The notes under the pieces: generated by a model
Databases searched by the model: none
Told to the model about the DNA's origin: nothing
The model's input: the letters and a program-made list of their open reading frames with translations, nothing else
Made by a program: the position numbers and the translations under genes
Part shown: piece by piece, positions 37,023-48,430 of the stretch
Numbering within the stretch: position 1 is the first letter of the stretch
Layout: every line of letters starts with the position of its first letter
Assembly: GCF_016808095.1 (NCBI RefSeq)
Contig: NC_068980.1
Location: forward strand, 15,193,388-15,257,387
Direction of reading: 5' to 3'
Length of the DNA: 64,000 nt
From: Vigna angularis
Taxonomy: Eukaryota > Streptophyta > Magnoliopsida > Fabales > Fabaceae

Positions 37023-38473
37023 CTAGGTTGGACTTATACCTTTGAGATTTGAGATTGACCATCCAATAGCTTCTCTGTTGGCTTTTAATATTTCTACCAA
37101 CTTTTCTTCCTCTTTAGGGAGCAAAGAATTACTAATGATGACTGGTTTTGTTCCATCTTCTTCTAAGAAAACATACTTCAAATGTGATGGTAACATCTTT
37201 AGCTCCAACTTCTTTTCTTTGACTTCTTCTTTGGTATCAATCATCTCAAAATTAGCCTCCTCCACTGGGATCTCCTTCAATGTCTCCAACTCCGTCATAC
37301 ACACATCAATTAATTTTTCTTCCTCATCATTCAAGTCTTCACAGGCATCAATAAGAGTTTTTTCTAACGGAGAAGAACAACATACCATCTTCTCTTGCAC
37401 CATACAAACTTCATCAAGCATATCAAATTGGAAACATGCTTTATCATCTTTAGGGTGTGTCATGGCTTTGAATACATCAAAATCCCCTTTTTCATCTTGA
37501 ACTCTCACTTTAAGCTTGCCATTCTCCACATCAATTAAAACTCTTGCAGTCTTCATAAATGGTCTCCTAGGATAAGAGGCACATCTCCATTCTCCTCCAT
37601 CTCCATTATGACAAAATCCACTGGAAATACAAATTTGTCTACCTTCACGAGCACATCTTCAACCACCCCATACGGGTATTTAAGAGACCTGTCCGCTAAC
37701 TGTAGTGACATTCTAGTAGGTTTGAGTTCCAAACCTTCAATTCTTTTGAACATAGCAAGCGACATTAAATTAATGCTAGCTCCCAAATCAATCAATGCTC
37801 TTCTAATTTCCAATTCTCCGATGGTACACGGAATGGTGAAGCTTCCTGGATCTTTAAGCTTAGGAGGTAATAATTTGTGTATGATTGCACTGCAATTACC
37901 TTGCACTTCAATGGTCCCCTTTTCAATGTATTTTCGTTTCTTCGTGAGGAGCTCCTTCAAAAACTTTGCATACGAAGGCATTTGTTGCAATGCTTCAGAG
38001 AAAGGTATGGTAATCTCTAGTTTTTTAAAAATCTCCATAAACTGCTCAAGCTGCTTTTCTTTCTCCTTCCTTGAATAAGTCTTTGGATAAGGAAATGGTT
38101 TTTCAAACTCTTTTTCTTTTTTTCTCTCATCTACCTCTTCTTTCTTTTTTTCTTCCTCAGTGCTCTCTTTTCGCTCACTTACTTCTTCCTCACTCACATT
38201 TTCTTTCTCTTTTCTCTCTATTTTTCTCTCATCTAACACCTTGCCACTTCTAGTAACAATGGTTTTACACTCTTCCCTCAGATTACTTTTTGCATTCCTT
38301 TCACAACCCTCTATCTTATTGACCAATTGCCCAATGTGCATCTTCATGCTTTTAAACGCAACCTCTATATTCTCACAATAAGATAAGCTCATTTTCATGA
38401 ATTGTCGGAAGGTTTCCCCAAGCTTCGTGGTGGTCTTCTCAATTGGAGTTGGTTGTTGCTGCCACTGAACCAT
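37023..38473 (-). pseudogene. Gypsy gag C-terminus and aspartic protease region
   Basis: Frame 38473-37553 has a Glu/Lys-rich, charged central part (about residues 95-160) and then the protease-like motif ALIDLGASINLMS followed by VPLILGDHL. It shifts by one base near 37555 into frame 37556-37023 (MKTARVLIDVENGKLKVRV), which ends with ...IGWSISNLKGISPT before another shift into RT. The protease core DLGA replaces the common DTGA, as is frequent in this lineage. Confidence 0.85.
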
Positions 38474-38529
38474 TGAAACACTATATATCTCTTGTGGTAA
38501 TAGAAAAGTTTCTTTGTCACTTCTTCCAA

Positions 38530-39314
38530 CTATTGCGTGATAATTTTACTTTGTGCAAGCAAGGCATCTTGAGATTGCAATTGTAGGACTCCCTTTTGTT
38601 GAGGTGGAACTCTTCTTTCACTATGCATCTCGTTGTCATTAGTAGCCATGTTGTCAATCAATTCAAAAGCTTCCTCTAGAGTCTTACACTTGATATTACC
38701 TCCAACTGAGGCATCTAGCATCAATTTGGTTTGTGAACCAAGACCTCCAAGGAAAAGAATGACTAATATTGCTTCATCAAAGCCATGAGTGTGCGTCTTT
38801 CTCAAAAGCTCTTGTATCTATCCCATGCTTGACCTAACATTTCCTCCATACCTTGCCTGAAAGAGGAAATTTCTATCTTCCCTTTGTTGATCTTTGACTG
38901 TGGGAAGTACTTGTTCAAAAACTTTGAAACCACAACTTCCCATTCAGTAAAGCTATCCTTCGGGAAAGAATTCAACCATAGCTTACTATTGCCTCCCAAT
39001 GAGAAAGGAAACAAACTTAGCTTTATAGCTTCATCCGGTACACCATTGATCTTTACAGTGTTGCAAATCTCGTTGAATGTAGTTAGATGCTCATATGGAC
39101 TTTCATGAGACAATTCATTAAATTGGTTGCTCTTAACCAATTGTATCAACGTCGGTTTCACCTCCATATTTGCAGCATTGACTCTCGGCCTAGCAATGTT
39201 GTTAAAGTGATGAGGGCCAACAACTGTGGTGTAATCCGCCAGAGTACGTCTACCATTGTTCTCTTCGGCCATCTCTTCAATGTTCTGTTCAGACCTTTGT
39301 GGTAAGGGTTGCAA
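38530..39314 (-). pseudogene. Gypsy gag (capsid) region
   Basis: Starts near 39314. Shows RRTLADYT, then LIQLVKSNQFNELSHESP, and the capsid segment KLSLFPFSLGGNSKLWLNSF ... WEVVVSKFLNKYFP of plant gypsy gag. A one-base loss near 38805 turns ...AWDRYKS into a stop; the next frame (38805-38530) continues KTHTHGFDEA and LMLDASVGGNI to a TAG. The start is uncertain because an alternative frame overlaps upstream. Confidence 0.88.
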
Positions 39315-39566
39315 AAGTATCTCCGAAGGAGGGAATAATTCTCTATATGTTCAAATTCTCCTCCTCCTTCTACTCTCGTCCAATCCTTCAAGAAGAGGTT
39401 CTGAAATTTTCTTGCTCCTAATACGAATTGTATCCTGCATACACAAGAAGAAAAAACCCCAGAAACAATTGTTAGCACAAAAAGATAAAAAGATAAAAAG
39501 ATAAAGAGATAAAAATCAAGTCAAAGCTAATCAATAATCACACAAATAGAATAGTTAAACCACGAG

Positions 39567-39585
39567 TCCCCGACAACGGCACCAA
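39567..39585 (-). other. Primer-binding site of the gypsy element (tRNA-Asp type)
   Basis: Minus-strand TTGGTGCCGTTGTCGGGGA, four bases after the LTR end ...TTAACA. Close to the TGGCGCCGTTGCCGGGGA complement of plant tRNA-Asp. Confidence 0.8.
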
Positions 39586-39590
39586 AAACT

Positions 39591-40953
39591 TGTTAACACT
39601 CCGACAAGTGTTCCGAATCGTATCAAGTAATAATAAGTGGTAAGACCAAATATCGTTTCCCAAGAGACTCACGACCTAAACAGTTATGTGATTTCTTGAT
39701 TAAATAAGACTTGTAAATGAAATCATTGTGTTTATATTGCGGAAAATAAACATGAATGCAAGTGTTGATCAAATAGATTGAAAGATGCAAAAGTGATTGA
39801 TATAAAATATGGAATGATTATGTTGTTGGGGTTTCCGACTTATCCTATCCACTCTCATGTATTTATGAATTCATCTCCTTCATTAATGTTAATGCCACTT
39901 TCTAATTTACCTTAAACCTGATGTCTCGGTGAAGAAAGCCTAATCCTAATTACTAGTTCATAATGTCTTGTCTCCCTAGCAATTAATCATGCATTACATT
40001 TGCACAGAAGCTTAAAGACAACAAACCCTCATATCCCTATGTCTAGGTAATATTGCTTTTGGGAGAATTTCCCCAGTTCTAGATTTCCCCGTATGTGTCC
40101 ATATCGACAAAATCAATTATCATGCTATGAATGAGTTAAACAAAGCAAGCATAGAGTATAGAGGAAAAACCCTAACAATTAATGAAGTAAAGCATATATA
40201 ATCAAGAATCAATTCAATACATGAGAGTTTCAAAGGATTACATCGTTTCCCCAACAACAATGGAGTTTTAGTTCACCATAGATATGGTGAAACTAGATGA
40301 AAATAATGAAAAGAATGAAAGATAGAACCCTAAAAGTTGAAGATCGGAGCTTCCGCATCCAAAATCCGCCTCCAAGGGGTGAAAGGACTGTATTTTCGCC
40401 TCGTTCTGTCCAAAGATCTAAACCCTAGGTCGACTAAACCCTTATATAGTTTATAAAAATAACAGAAAACTGGCCCAGGCCCAAGTCGACAGCGCTCAAC
40501 GCTGGAAATTGCGCTTAGCGGTAGGTACGACACTCAGAATGACGCTCAGTGATGGCGCCCAAGCGCGAAACAGTGAAGTCAACAGCAGACTCTGTCACTC
40601 AGTGGTGACTGCGATACTTGGATTAGCCCTTAGCGATGGCGCTTAGGTGTCAGACAGAGAACTCAACAGCAAGCTTGGCGTTCAGCGGTGAAAATGGCGC
40701 TGAGCGGTGGCTGCGATTCTTCTTTTGTGCAATTTTCCTTCCTTTTCTGAGTCCAACTCCTTGCTACTTCAACTTCTTCATCCAATTCATCTTAATTCCT
40801 GTCAAAATAAGGAAAAATAAGCATAAAACCCATCCAACTCTCTTATTTCCACAACCTATGCAAAAACATGATTTCAATCTAGTTTCTAGGTCATAAAGGG
40901 TGTTTTTAATGTCAAAATTAAGTATAAAAATAACGGTTTTTCAACCGTTATCA
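39591..40953 (-). repeat. 5' LTR of the gypsy element (1363 bp)
   Basis: Read on the minus strand it starts TGATAACGGTTG and ends GTTAACA. It contains a TATATAAGG promoter-like motif (about 40439-40447) and GCTGAGCG-type GC-rich units. The first 24 bases form a perfect 9-bp hairpin with a GAAA loop. Confidence 0.95.
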
Positions 40954-42107
40954 ACCATTAACGTCTTCATAATTGAGTCTTCATCAATGGGTCTTCATCA
41001 ACATTGTTGAAGGAGCTTCCATTACTTTGTGTCTCTCGCAAGGAAGAAGAGGATTGAAGAGTTTTCCTTTATGTCTCTTGCAAGGAAGAAGATGACTCGA
41101 GAGTTTAAGGTTTTTCTTCTTTGTACACTAGTAAAAAAAGAGGATTTAAACTCGCACAATAGGCTTCGGTTTAGCAACCGAAGCCTATTAGAACACGGTA
41201 ACATTTTCGTAGTTTAGTCGAACTTTTTTACCTCGGTTCAAGGGGAACTGAGGCATATACACCATATGACCTTGGTTAAAATTTCAACCGATGCCTAACA
41301 CCCTGAAAAAATTCTTGTAGATTTGACTTTTGGCTTGACAACTTTTTGAACCATGATTTACTACCTCGGTTCATTGGGGACCTGAGACATATACATTGTA
41401 TGACCTCGGTTAAAATTCAAACCAATGCCTTAACACCTGGAAAATTGCTTTCTGAATCCTGATATTCTGCCTTCAAACTGCTTCAGATTCAGAAGCAATA
41501 AACCATAATCAATCGTGGCGCCACCGTTCTCGACCTCAGTTGCGCTTTCGAAGGGTGGCTCTAGGTGGCTTGTCAAAGCTTGGGATCCTTCCACGGAGGA
41601 GGCTCCGTCCTCGGTGTCGACACCAAAAAATTCAAGGTTACCCCTCTTCACTGCGATTCTAGGGTTCAGACCATCCCTTGCAGGTTTCGATTTCTGTCTA
41701 GTGCTTTTCTCGTTGGAGGTTGAAGCTTTGTGGTTTCGGTCATGGAGGCGCGACTTGGGATTTAGGATTTATCTATTTCTGGGTTTGGTTTGATTTTGCA
41801 GGTTGGCGTTGCCTGATGATGATGAATGGAGGTTGAACAGGGTTGCGCCATGGAGACGAACATGAGGTTGGCGGCGGCGCTAGGTGGTGATGAACAAAGC
41901 TTTGTGATGGTGCATCAATGGAGGTTTTTGGTGAAGAAGATGAGTGCGGCGACTTTCGATTGGGGTTTTTCTGATTGCAGGTCTGTGTTGATGATTGTGG
42001 TGCGAATTAGCGTTTGATCGACGACATTAGCGGTGAAGATGATTAGTGGTGGTGCTAGGTTGGGGTGATGGCTGTCAGCGGCACATGGTAGGTTCATTGT
42101 GGAAGGC

Positions 42108-43390
42108 TGATAACAGTTGAAAAACTGTTATTTTCATGCTTAAAATTGATACTAAAAGCAACCTTTAACACTTAGAAACTAGCTTGAAATCATGCTTTTG
42201 GTCATATTTTTAGAAATAAGAGAGCTGGACAGGTTTATGCGTGATTTCAGTGTTTTATGTAGGTTTTAAGGTTAATTTGGTGAAAGAAGTGAAGAAGGAT
42301 AGAGATGGAATCAGAAAAGACATCAAAAAGTGCAAAAGGAGAAGTCGCAACTACCGCTCAACGGCAATTTACCGCTGAGCGGCACTCAGGAACTCACGTT
42401 GGATCCGCTGAGGGGTGAAAATGCCGCTGAGGGGGAAGAATCAACTCACGCACTTATCGTTGAGCGGCACTATTTTGGGCTTGGGCCTAATTTTCTGTAT
42501 ATTTTTGAATAATATATAAGCTTTAGGACGTCCTAGGGTTTGTATCTTTGGCTAAGACGAAGCAAACACTCACTTTTCCACCCCTTGAAGGAAGATCTTG
42601 GATGCTCAGGCTACCTCTTCATCTTTCTAGGGTTCTATCTTTCATTCTTTCATTATTGTTCATCTAGTTTCACCATGAATATGGTGAACTAAACCTTGTA
42701 TTGTTGTTGGGGAATCAATGTAGTCTTGTGAAACTCTCAAATATGGAATTTGTTTTAACATCTTATTTTAAGATACATGCTTTCTTTTATCTTTAGTTAG
42801 GGTTTTCCTCTTTGCTTAAAGCTTGCTTTGTTTAACTCATTCAATGCCATGATTATTGATTTTGTCGATATGGGAACGTACGGGGAAATCTAGATCCGAG
42901 GAAATTCTCCCAATAGCATATTGGTTGCCTTTAAGCTTCTGTGCTTCAGAATTAATTATTAGGGATGCTAGGAATTGTATGAACTCGTAATTAAGGATAG
43001 GCCTTCTTGCAAGGTGATTTAGAGAGTGACATTAACATTGATGAAAAGAATGATGAATTCCTAAAAGTATATGAGAGTGGATAAGATGAAATTGATAACC
43101 CCAACAACATACTCATCCATCTAATTCATTAAAGTGTTTGATTTCCTCTTTTCCATTGATCAAATTCATGCATACATGTTTAATTACTGTCTTTTGCATT
43201 TAAAACCTAGAATCAATTGTTTACAAGTCTTAAATAATCAAAAAATCATATAGCTAACTAGGTCGTGAGTCCTTTGGGAGAACGATACTTGGTCTTACCG
43301 AGTTTTATTACTTGATACGATTCGGTCACACTTACCGATTGTTAAACAAGTTTTTGGCGCTGTTTTTCGGTGTTCATAAATTTGTCATCA
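42108..43390 (+). mobile_element. LTR+PBS unit B of the TGATAACGG gypsy LTR family
   Basis: Starts TGATAACAGTTG, LTR end ...GTTAAACA at 43348, then 42 bp AGTTTTTGGCGCTGTTTTTC... (PBS) ending ATTTGTCATCA at 43390. Perfect target duplication AAGGC at 42103-42107 and 43391-43395. The tail has exactly the same length and end as in unit A. It is inserted into CACTA 3 just before the captured gene fragment. Confidence 0.88.
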
Positions 43391-43395
43391 AAGGC

Positions 43396-43760
43396 TACCA
43401 GCTAGCTATGATCATCAGGCACAATGAGAATCTTAAGAGACTGGAGAGGAACGAATATATACTTTTGGTGATTCAAAAGGGGATTTTAAAAATAGAGAAA
43501 ATATGCGAGTGGAAAAGGCACTTCGGCAGCTTTATGGTCGTTTCTTCTACCGATTTTCAGATGGAGAATCCGCGGTTGATGTGTATGATAGAATCACTGG
43601 TAATATTAATACGTATATGTTGTTCGGGAATCAAAATTATGAAGTTAAGTACTGATGCAGAGTTTTATAGTTATGGTTGAGAACAAATATTAATATTGGA
43701 AGGTATCAGCCACCTGAGGATAGGAAAACAAAGATGAACTTAGTCATCGTGTCTCACGGC
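43396..43760 (+). pseudogene. Captured fragment of a phosphoglycerate-mutase-like (AT74-type) gene
   Basis: Clear similarity in two blocks. Block 1 (43479-43599) reads GDFKNRENMRVEKALRQLYG, then RFFYRFSDGESAVDVYDRITG, ending at a GT donor-like site. Block 2 (43678-43760) reads LRTNINIGRYQPPEDRKTK, then MNLVIVSHG. Together they match the middle of plant phosphoglycerate-mutase-like AT74 proteins (histidine phosphatase family), with a 78-bp intron-like gap. The part at 43396-43478 may also derive from it (weak). The frame does not join cleanly across the gap and the N- and C-terminal thirds are missing, so it is not functional. It sits inside CACTA 3 (Pack-CACTA type). Confidence 0.8.
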
Positions 43761-44389
43761 CAAATGGAAATATGCTCGTCAATGGAAATATTCATTTTGT
43801 TTACTTTATTGAATTAATAATAGGTTATTGAAATCTAAGAGGAATGCGCATGAACAGGAGTGGTAAGAATCATGATCTTTTCACTTTTTACTATGGATAT
43901 ATACTTCTTGTAATCTTCATCAACTTTTTAATTTTTGATGAAGTATTGATTAGTTTCTATTTATTTTTGCAGGCTACTCAAAGATCTGGAAGACTTATCA
44001 AATCAAATCAATATGTAGCAGGCTCAAGACCCAATACATCATTTGAGATGATGGACAAAGGCTTCATCTCAAATATTTAAAGAAAAGTAAAAAAAGTATA
44101 AAAAAAACTAAAAAAGGCTTGATCATCGTTTGGAGCTAAGATATAGAAAGAAAAAAAGTAAAAAAGAAAAAAACCCTACTGGTTCAATTACTTGTGAACT
44201 GAGGCAAAATCCTACCCCTTTTTGCCTCGCTTGTATATGCCTTGGTTTATGAACCGCTGCCTATGGACAAAAATAACCGTTGTCGTTTCCCTTGATTGCA
44301 CTAGTGGAAGAAGGAGGAATTAAGGTTTGTTTCTAAGGGACAATGGTAAAATTAGGGATTTCGACAATATGAGAAGTGTTGAACTAATA

Positions 44390-44690
44390 AAGACATATTA
44401 TGATAGGTCTTCCTAAATCTTTCATTATACGTTTTTAACATAATTTCATATTTGTCATCGCACCTACTTACTATGATAGGTCCCTTACACCTGTCATAAA
44501 AGGTTTTCCGTTTTCACTTATTGACATATCTCCTTTTACTGAATAATAAGTTTTCTACATAATTCTATTCTTACCACTGCGCCCCACTTATTATGACAGG
44601 CCCACTACAATTGTTATGGTAGGTCCCTTTTTACGAGTCATAATAAATTTCACTTTTATTATGAAAAGGTCTTACACGTAAAAAATGACC
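44390..44690. repeat. Degenerate repeat with TATGATAGG / CTGTCATAA motifs
   Basis: Several direct and inverted copies of TTATGAcAGGtCC-like motifs. This resembles a subterminal region of a DNA transposon, but no terminus could be identified. Confidence 0.35.
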
Positions 44691-44871
44691 ATGTTGTATA
44701 ATATAAAACAAAAACGATTTACTTAATATAATTTGTAGAATATTTACATGAATTTGACTAATGTATTTTAAGGTTTTTCGTATTTCTTATTTTATTTTCT
44801 GAGAGATAAACTATCTTACATTTAATATCTTATAGTTTGGAAGAATTGTATTTTCTTCAAAGAAGGGTGGT

Positions 44872-46765
44872 TCATGAGAGGGTCGCACCTCACACAAAAA
44901 TTGATTGTAAAAATTAATGCAGTACAGTACTAGGAAGTGACTCCTAGGTCGTCTCTCAAGGACCAATTATGGTTCAGTCAATAGGTCGAACACTTAATGG
45001 GGGTTTTTTATGAAAGGTTTGTGAATGCAATTGACAAACTTACAAATGAGAATTAAACACAACCGGATACAATTGGAAACATTAAGGTAAATGAAAACAT
45101 TAAACCGAACAATCCTAAACCGCACACCAGCCAGTTAATTAAATTGGACTTGAAAAATGGATGAGCTAAAAAATGAAATAAAACCAAACTAACTAGTGAC
45201 TAAAAGCACATGAAAGAGCTAACCTATGAGATCGAACGGTCTATGTTAGCCTAGGGAGCACTAGATCATTAACTAATTAAATACATAAACTAATTAAATG
45301 TATAAACCATAATCAGAAAAAAAAACGAGACTTCAAACAATATATCAAGCACCTTGCAGCAAATAAATCACCGAGCTTCTAAATTAAAAGAAAGAAAATA
45401 CCATATCCCCTTTTTTTCATTGAAAATCGCGCAAACTCCAATTGTAAAAGCAACAAAATAATGATAAAAATCCATTCTCCTGTAGCAGCTTGACCGTAGC
45501 CTTCAATTAAAGGAAATGCATTCCTTTTTTCCAATGAAATCACGTGCACATACTCCAGCCAAATGGTTGCCTATTCTGAAATGTGTCATCACCTAAAGTC
45601 AAGCCCGGGTGCTCCATGCCTTTCTCCAAATCAATTGAATTTCATTGCTGCTACACTGCTGCCAACGTCCCATCATTCTCCCACTAATCTACTGTTCATT
45701 TCATAAAAACAAAAACATTCTCTTCTCTTCCAGCCGTGACACCACTTCTTCCACCTAATCTCCCTCTAATAAATAAAAGACTTGCATCCATTTCATTCTC
45801 CACGTTTCAGCACACCACCTACTCCCATCACCTCTTCATTCCAACCGTGACTTGCCTCCATTTCATTCTCCACGTGAAAAGAATCCACCTCAACTCCCGT
45901 GATAGCTGCTGCCCATTCTCCATTCAACACCACTTTATTCCCTTCAATGCTTCCAACCGTGCATCAACTTCACCAATCAACACTTGCATCCATTTCAAGA
46001 CATTCCCGTGAGCTGCTGCTTTCAAATCAGCTTTCTTCCCAACTTGACACCACACGCTTCTTGCTTCCAGCTCCACCTAATCACTTCCTCAACGCTGCTT
46101 CTTGGTCGTGACACCTTCCGGCTTCATCTCTCCGTGAAACACCTCACTTTTCATAATGAAAATTAAACAAGCATTCTCAGGAATCCAGCGTTTGCAAAAA
46201 CGAAGTAAAAAAAATGAAAGTGTGTTCTTCATTCATCATTCAAAATAACGTTTTTGTCAAGAAACATCAAAATGTGCCTCTAAACCAAAAGCCTGGACCG
46301 AGAGTTTTCTTTTGAGAGAGTGGGTGGCGGCTGGACAAGGGCCGTGTGTCCCTTTTTTAATAAGGGTAGGGTCCACACACAAAATTAAAAACCCTAACCT
46401 AAAAGGCATATGTCCTACAAAAATATTTTTTACAAAATTGCCCCTAAAAGGGTCCAAAACACTTAATTCTAATTAAGGGCTTCTAGAAAACGAAATTACA
46501 ATTTTAATTAGAATCTAAATGACTAAATGTTGAGCCTTTGAGTATGTCACGTCGTATCCCAATGCTCCAGATGATGTTTCCATTACTTCCCTGCAACCAG
46601 AAATGCACTTAATCAGCTAAGAAAACCCAAATTAACACAATTACGAATTTTCGACCAAATTTAGCAGAATTCGGAAAACGGGGAAATAAGAGACAATTAA
46701 ACACAATTCCCTGGTTTATTTAAGTGCAATAAACTAAATATAATTCAAGAAATAACGACTCATCA
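44872..46765 (-). mobile_element. LTR+tail unit C, different LTR family
   Basis: Read on the minus strand it starts TGATGAGTCGTTATTTC. The LTR ends ...TTTTTACA (plus 44906), and the unit continues 34 bp (ATCAATTTTTGTGTGAGG...) to ...CCCTCTCATGA at 44872. Perfect 5-bp target duplication GTGGT (44867-44871 and 46766-46770) encloses LTR plus tail. The LTR is related to 52433-54679 on the plus strand. Short open frames inside (45.7-46.2 kb) have no recognisable domain. Confidence 0.78.
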
Positions 46766-46770
46766 GTGGT

Positions 46771-46984
46771 CATGGATTGGATTTTTCAAAATCCAATTTA
46801 GATTCAATCTAGATCCAATAAAATAGGTTGGATCTTTAATTCAAATCTATTTTGACTATATCAACTAGATTTAGAGCTTTCCCAATCCAAATTAATCTAG
46901 ATTAAATATATATTAAATCTCCCTTATCACTTAGAGTAAATCCAAGTGAGCTTGATTTATTATATTTTACTATTAGGTCTATTA
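46771..46984. other. Spacer with TCTAGATT/TTGGAT-type short repeats
   Basis: AT-rich, degenerate ATCCAATTTAGATTCAATCTAGATCC patches; no gene. Confidence 0.4.
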
Positions 46985-47650
46985 GTGATGAGTCGGGCCA
47001 ACACAGCTCGACCTACACCTTTGTCAACCCGTGTCAACCTGAATCTGGTTCACTCAACTCGACTTAACCTATGTCAACCCGTGTCAACCTGAATCTGATT
47101 CACTCAACTTGAGCCCACACTGACTTGATTTAACTTGGGCTCTTGCTGACTCAACTTGATCTTAGACCTAAACTGACTTGTCTTGACTTTCTATCTAAAT
47201 CGACTTGTTTTGACCTTCAGTTTAAACTAAATCATCTTGAACTTTTGCATGAGTCGGCTCGCCTTGAGTTTTGACTAAGATCGACTCATCTTGACCTTCA
47301 GGTTGTGATGACTTGTCTTAACCTACAGTTGGAGCCAACTCAGCTCAACCTTCGACTCAACCTCTAATTCGAGATTACTTGAGTCAACCTTTGGATCAAT
47401 AGGACCTGTCTCAATTCTTTATCCTTGTCTCGACCTTTATATCGGGTCAACTTGGCTTGATTTTTTTTATTGTTGACATGATTCTATCCTTCAGCATGAG
47501 TTGACCTGACAAGTCATTTGGCCTAGTAGACTCGACCCTACCTAGGACTATTTAACTTAACCTTCATCTAGGGTTTACTTAACACAACTTTGGACTCAAA
47601 CCGATTTGATTTGGTATCATCCTTAGTCGCCTTGGCTCGACCTAGATACA
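46985..47650. repeat. Degenerate tandem repeat rich in TCAACCTGA / GACTTGACC
   Basis: Two clean copies of a ~50-bp unit containing GTCAACCCGTGTCAACCTGA (about 47024-47107) grade into a long array of decayed units built on 'tcgactcaacttgacc'. No coding frame persists. Confidence 0.65.
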
Positions 47651-47877
47651 CTCTGATTTTTAAATTTTCAAAATCTAAAATATGAATGATCAAAACCTAA
47701 TTAAGTGGATTTCACTTGAAATAAAAATAAATAAATTTAAATTTGAGATAAATGAATTTAAACATACTTAAAGCTAAAGTAATATAATTTAAATTATTAA
47801 GAAATGGTTTTACAATTTATATTTTCTATCCGTAGTTACTTTAAAGTATATTTATATATTGTGTTAAAAAGTACCTA

Positions 47878-48085
47878 TTATTGCTAGAATTTGGTCATCA
47901 TAAGGATTTTTCTTACATATTTTCTAATAAAAACCTACAAGAAAAGAAGTTTTATGATTTATTTTATGAATGTTGATTGATAGATAATTTGTTAATAGAT
48001 ATATAGTTATATTAGAATTAGGAGTGAAATATCACAATAACTTTTTGCAAACTTTCTTGGAAAAATATTATTTGCTGAAAATTTT
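47878..48085. repeat. Intact paralogue of the repeat split by CACTA 2
   Basis: Aligns with 19128-19285 joined to 20936-20985. The CACTA 2 target position corresponds to TAT at 48030-48032, present once, as expected for an unoccupied site. Confidence 0.78.
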
Positions 48086-48430
48086 CACTACAAAAATCTA
48101 TCATTTTTCCAGGGGTTTATTTTCGCATTATCGACGATTTTAACCCCTAATAAATGTCATTTCCTACGATTGGCAAAACCACTGAGAAAATCACCGTTAC
48201 AAACAATTTCCAACGGTTTTGTTCAAAATCGTCGCTAATTGCGGGGCTTTTTATAGAAACTGCCAGTAGTTACTAGGGCTACTAAAAATCGCTGGGACTT
48301 ACGTGAATTGTTTAAAACCGTCGGGACTTGTGTAGGTTGTCCAAAATCGCCGAAAATTTCTGAGTTTGCTTACTTGAGGTTTCAAAAATCACTTGTAATG
48401 CAATTAATTTAATTTTTTTTAATAATTCAA
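48086..48430 (+). mobile_element. CACTA-type left-end remnant
   Basis: Starts CACTACAAAAATCTATC and carries repeated AAAATCGTCGG / CGACGATTTT-like units, as in CACTA subterminal regions. No right end found; the Mutator-like element at 48520 lies just beyond. Confidence 0.42.

Larger units (their letters stand above)
31696..40953 (-). mobile_element. Ty3/gypsy retrotransposon, Athila/Tat-like, full length but decayed
   Basis: Minus-strand element of 9258 bp with a perfect 5-bp target duplication ACCAT (31691-31695 and 40954-40958). Order in its own direction: 5' LTR (40953-39591), tRNA-Asp-type PBS, gag, protease, reverse transcriptase, RNase H, integrase, 1.3-kb non-coding 3' region, PPT, 3' LTR (33074-31696). 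The order RT-RNase H-integrase identifies gypsy; the gag and RT look Athila/Tat-like. At least six frameshifts or stops break the polyprotein, so it is not autonomous now. Confidence 0.95.
41126..44306 (-). mobile_element. CACTA transposon 3 with captured gene fragment
   Basis: Left end CACTAGTAAAAAAAGAGG, right end the inverse of CACTAGTGCAATCAAGGG. The ends correspond to the right and left ends of CACTA 1 and 2, so it sits in the opposite orientation. Adjacent trinucleotides GTA and GAA differ by one base, so the TSD is imperfect. Subterminal repeats with ACCTCGGTT motifs lie at 41160-41440 and 44180-44290. It is split by the LTR+PBS unit 42108-43390. It carries no transposase domain but holds a phosphoglycerate-mutase-like fragment. 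Confidence 0.88.

Noticed and set aside
35454..38473. Intact gypsy polyprotein
   Set aside because: Shifts at about 38805, 37555, 37020 and 36715 and stops in gag and integrase make read-through impossible.
41126..44306. Autonomous CACTA element
   Set aside because: No transposase domain found between the ends; the longest frames belong to the inserted LTR unit or the captured fragment.
45736..46166. Overlapping Ser/His/Thr-rich frames in unit C
   Set aside because: Three frames open at once in C-rich LTR sequence; no domain.
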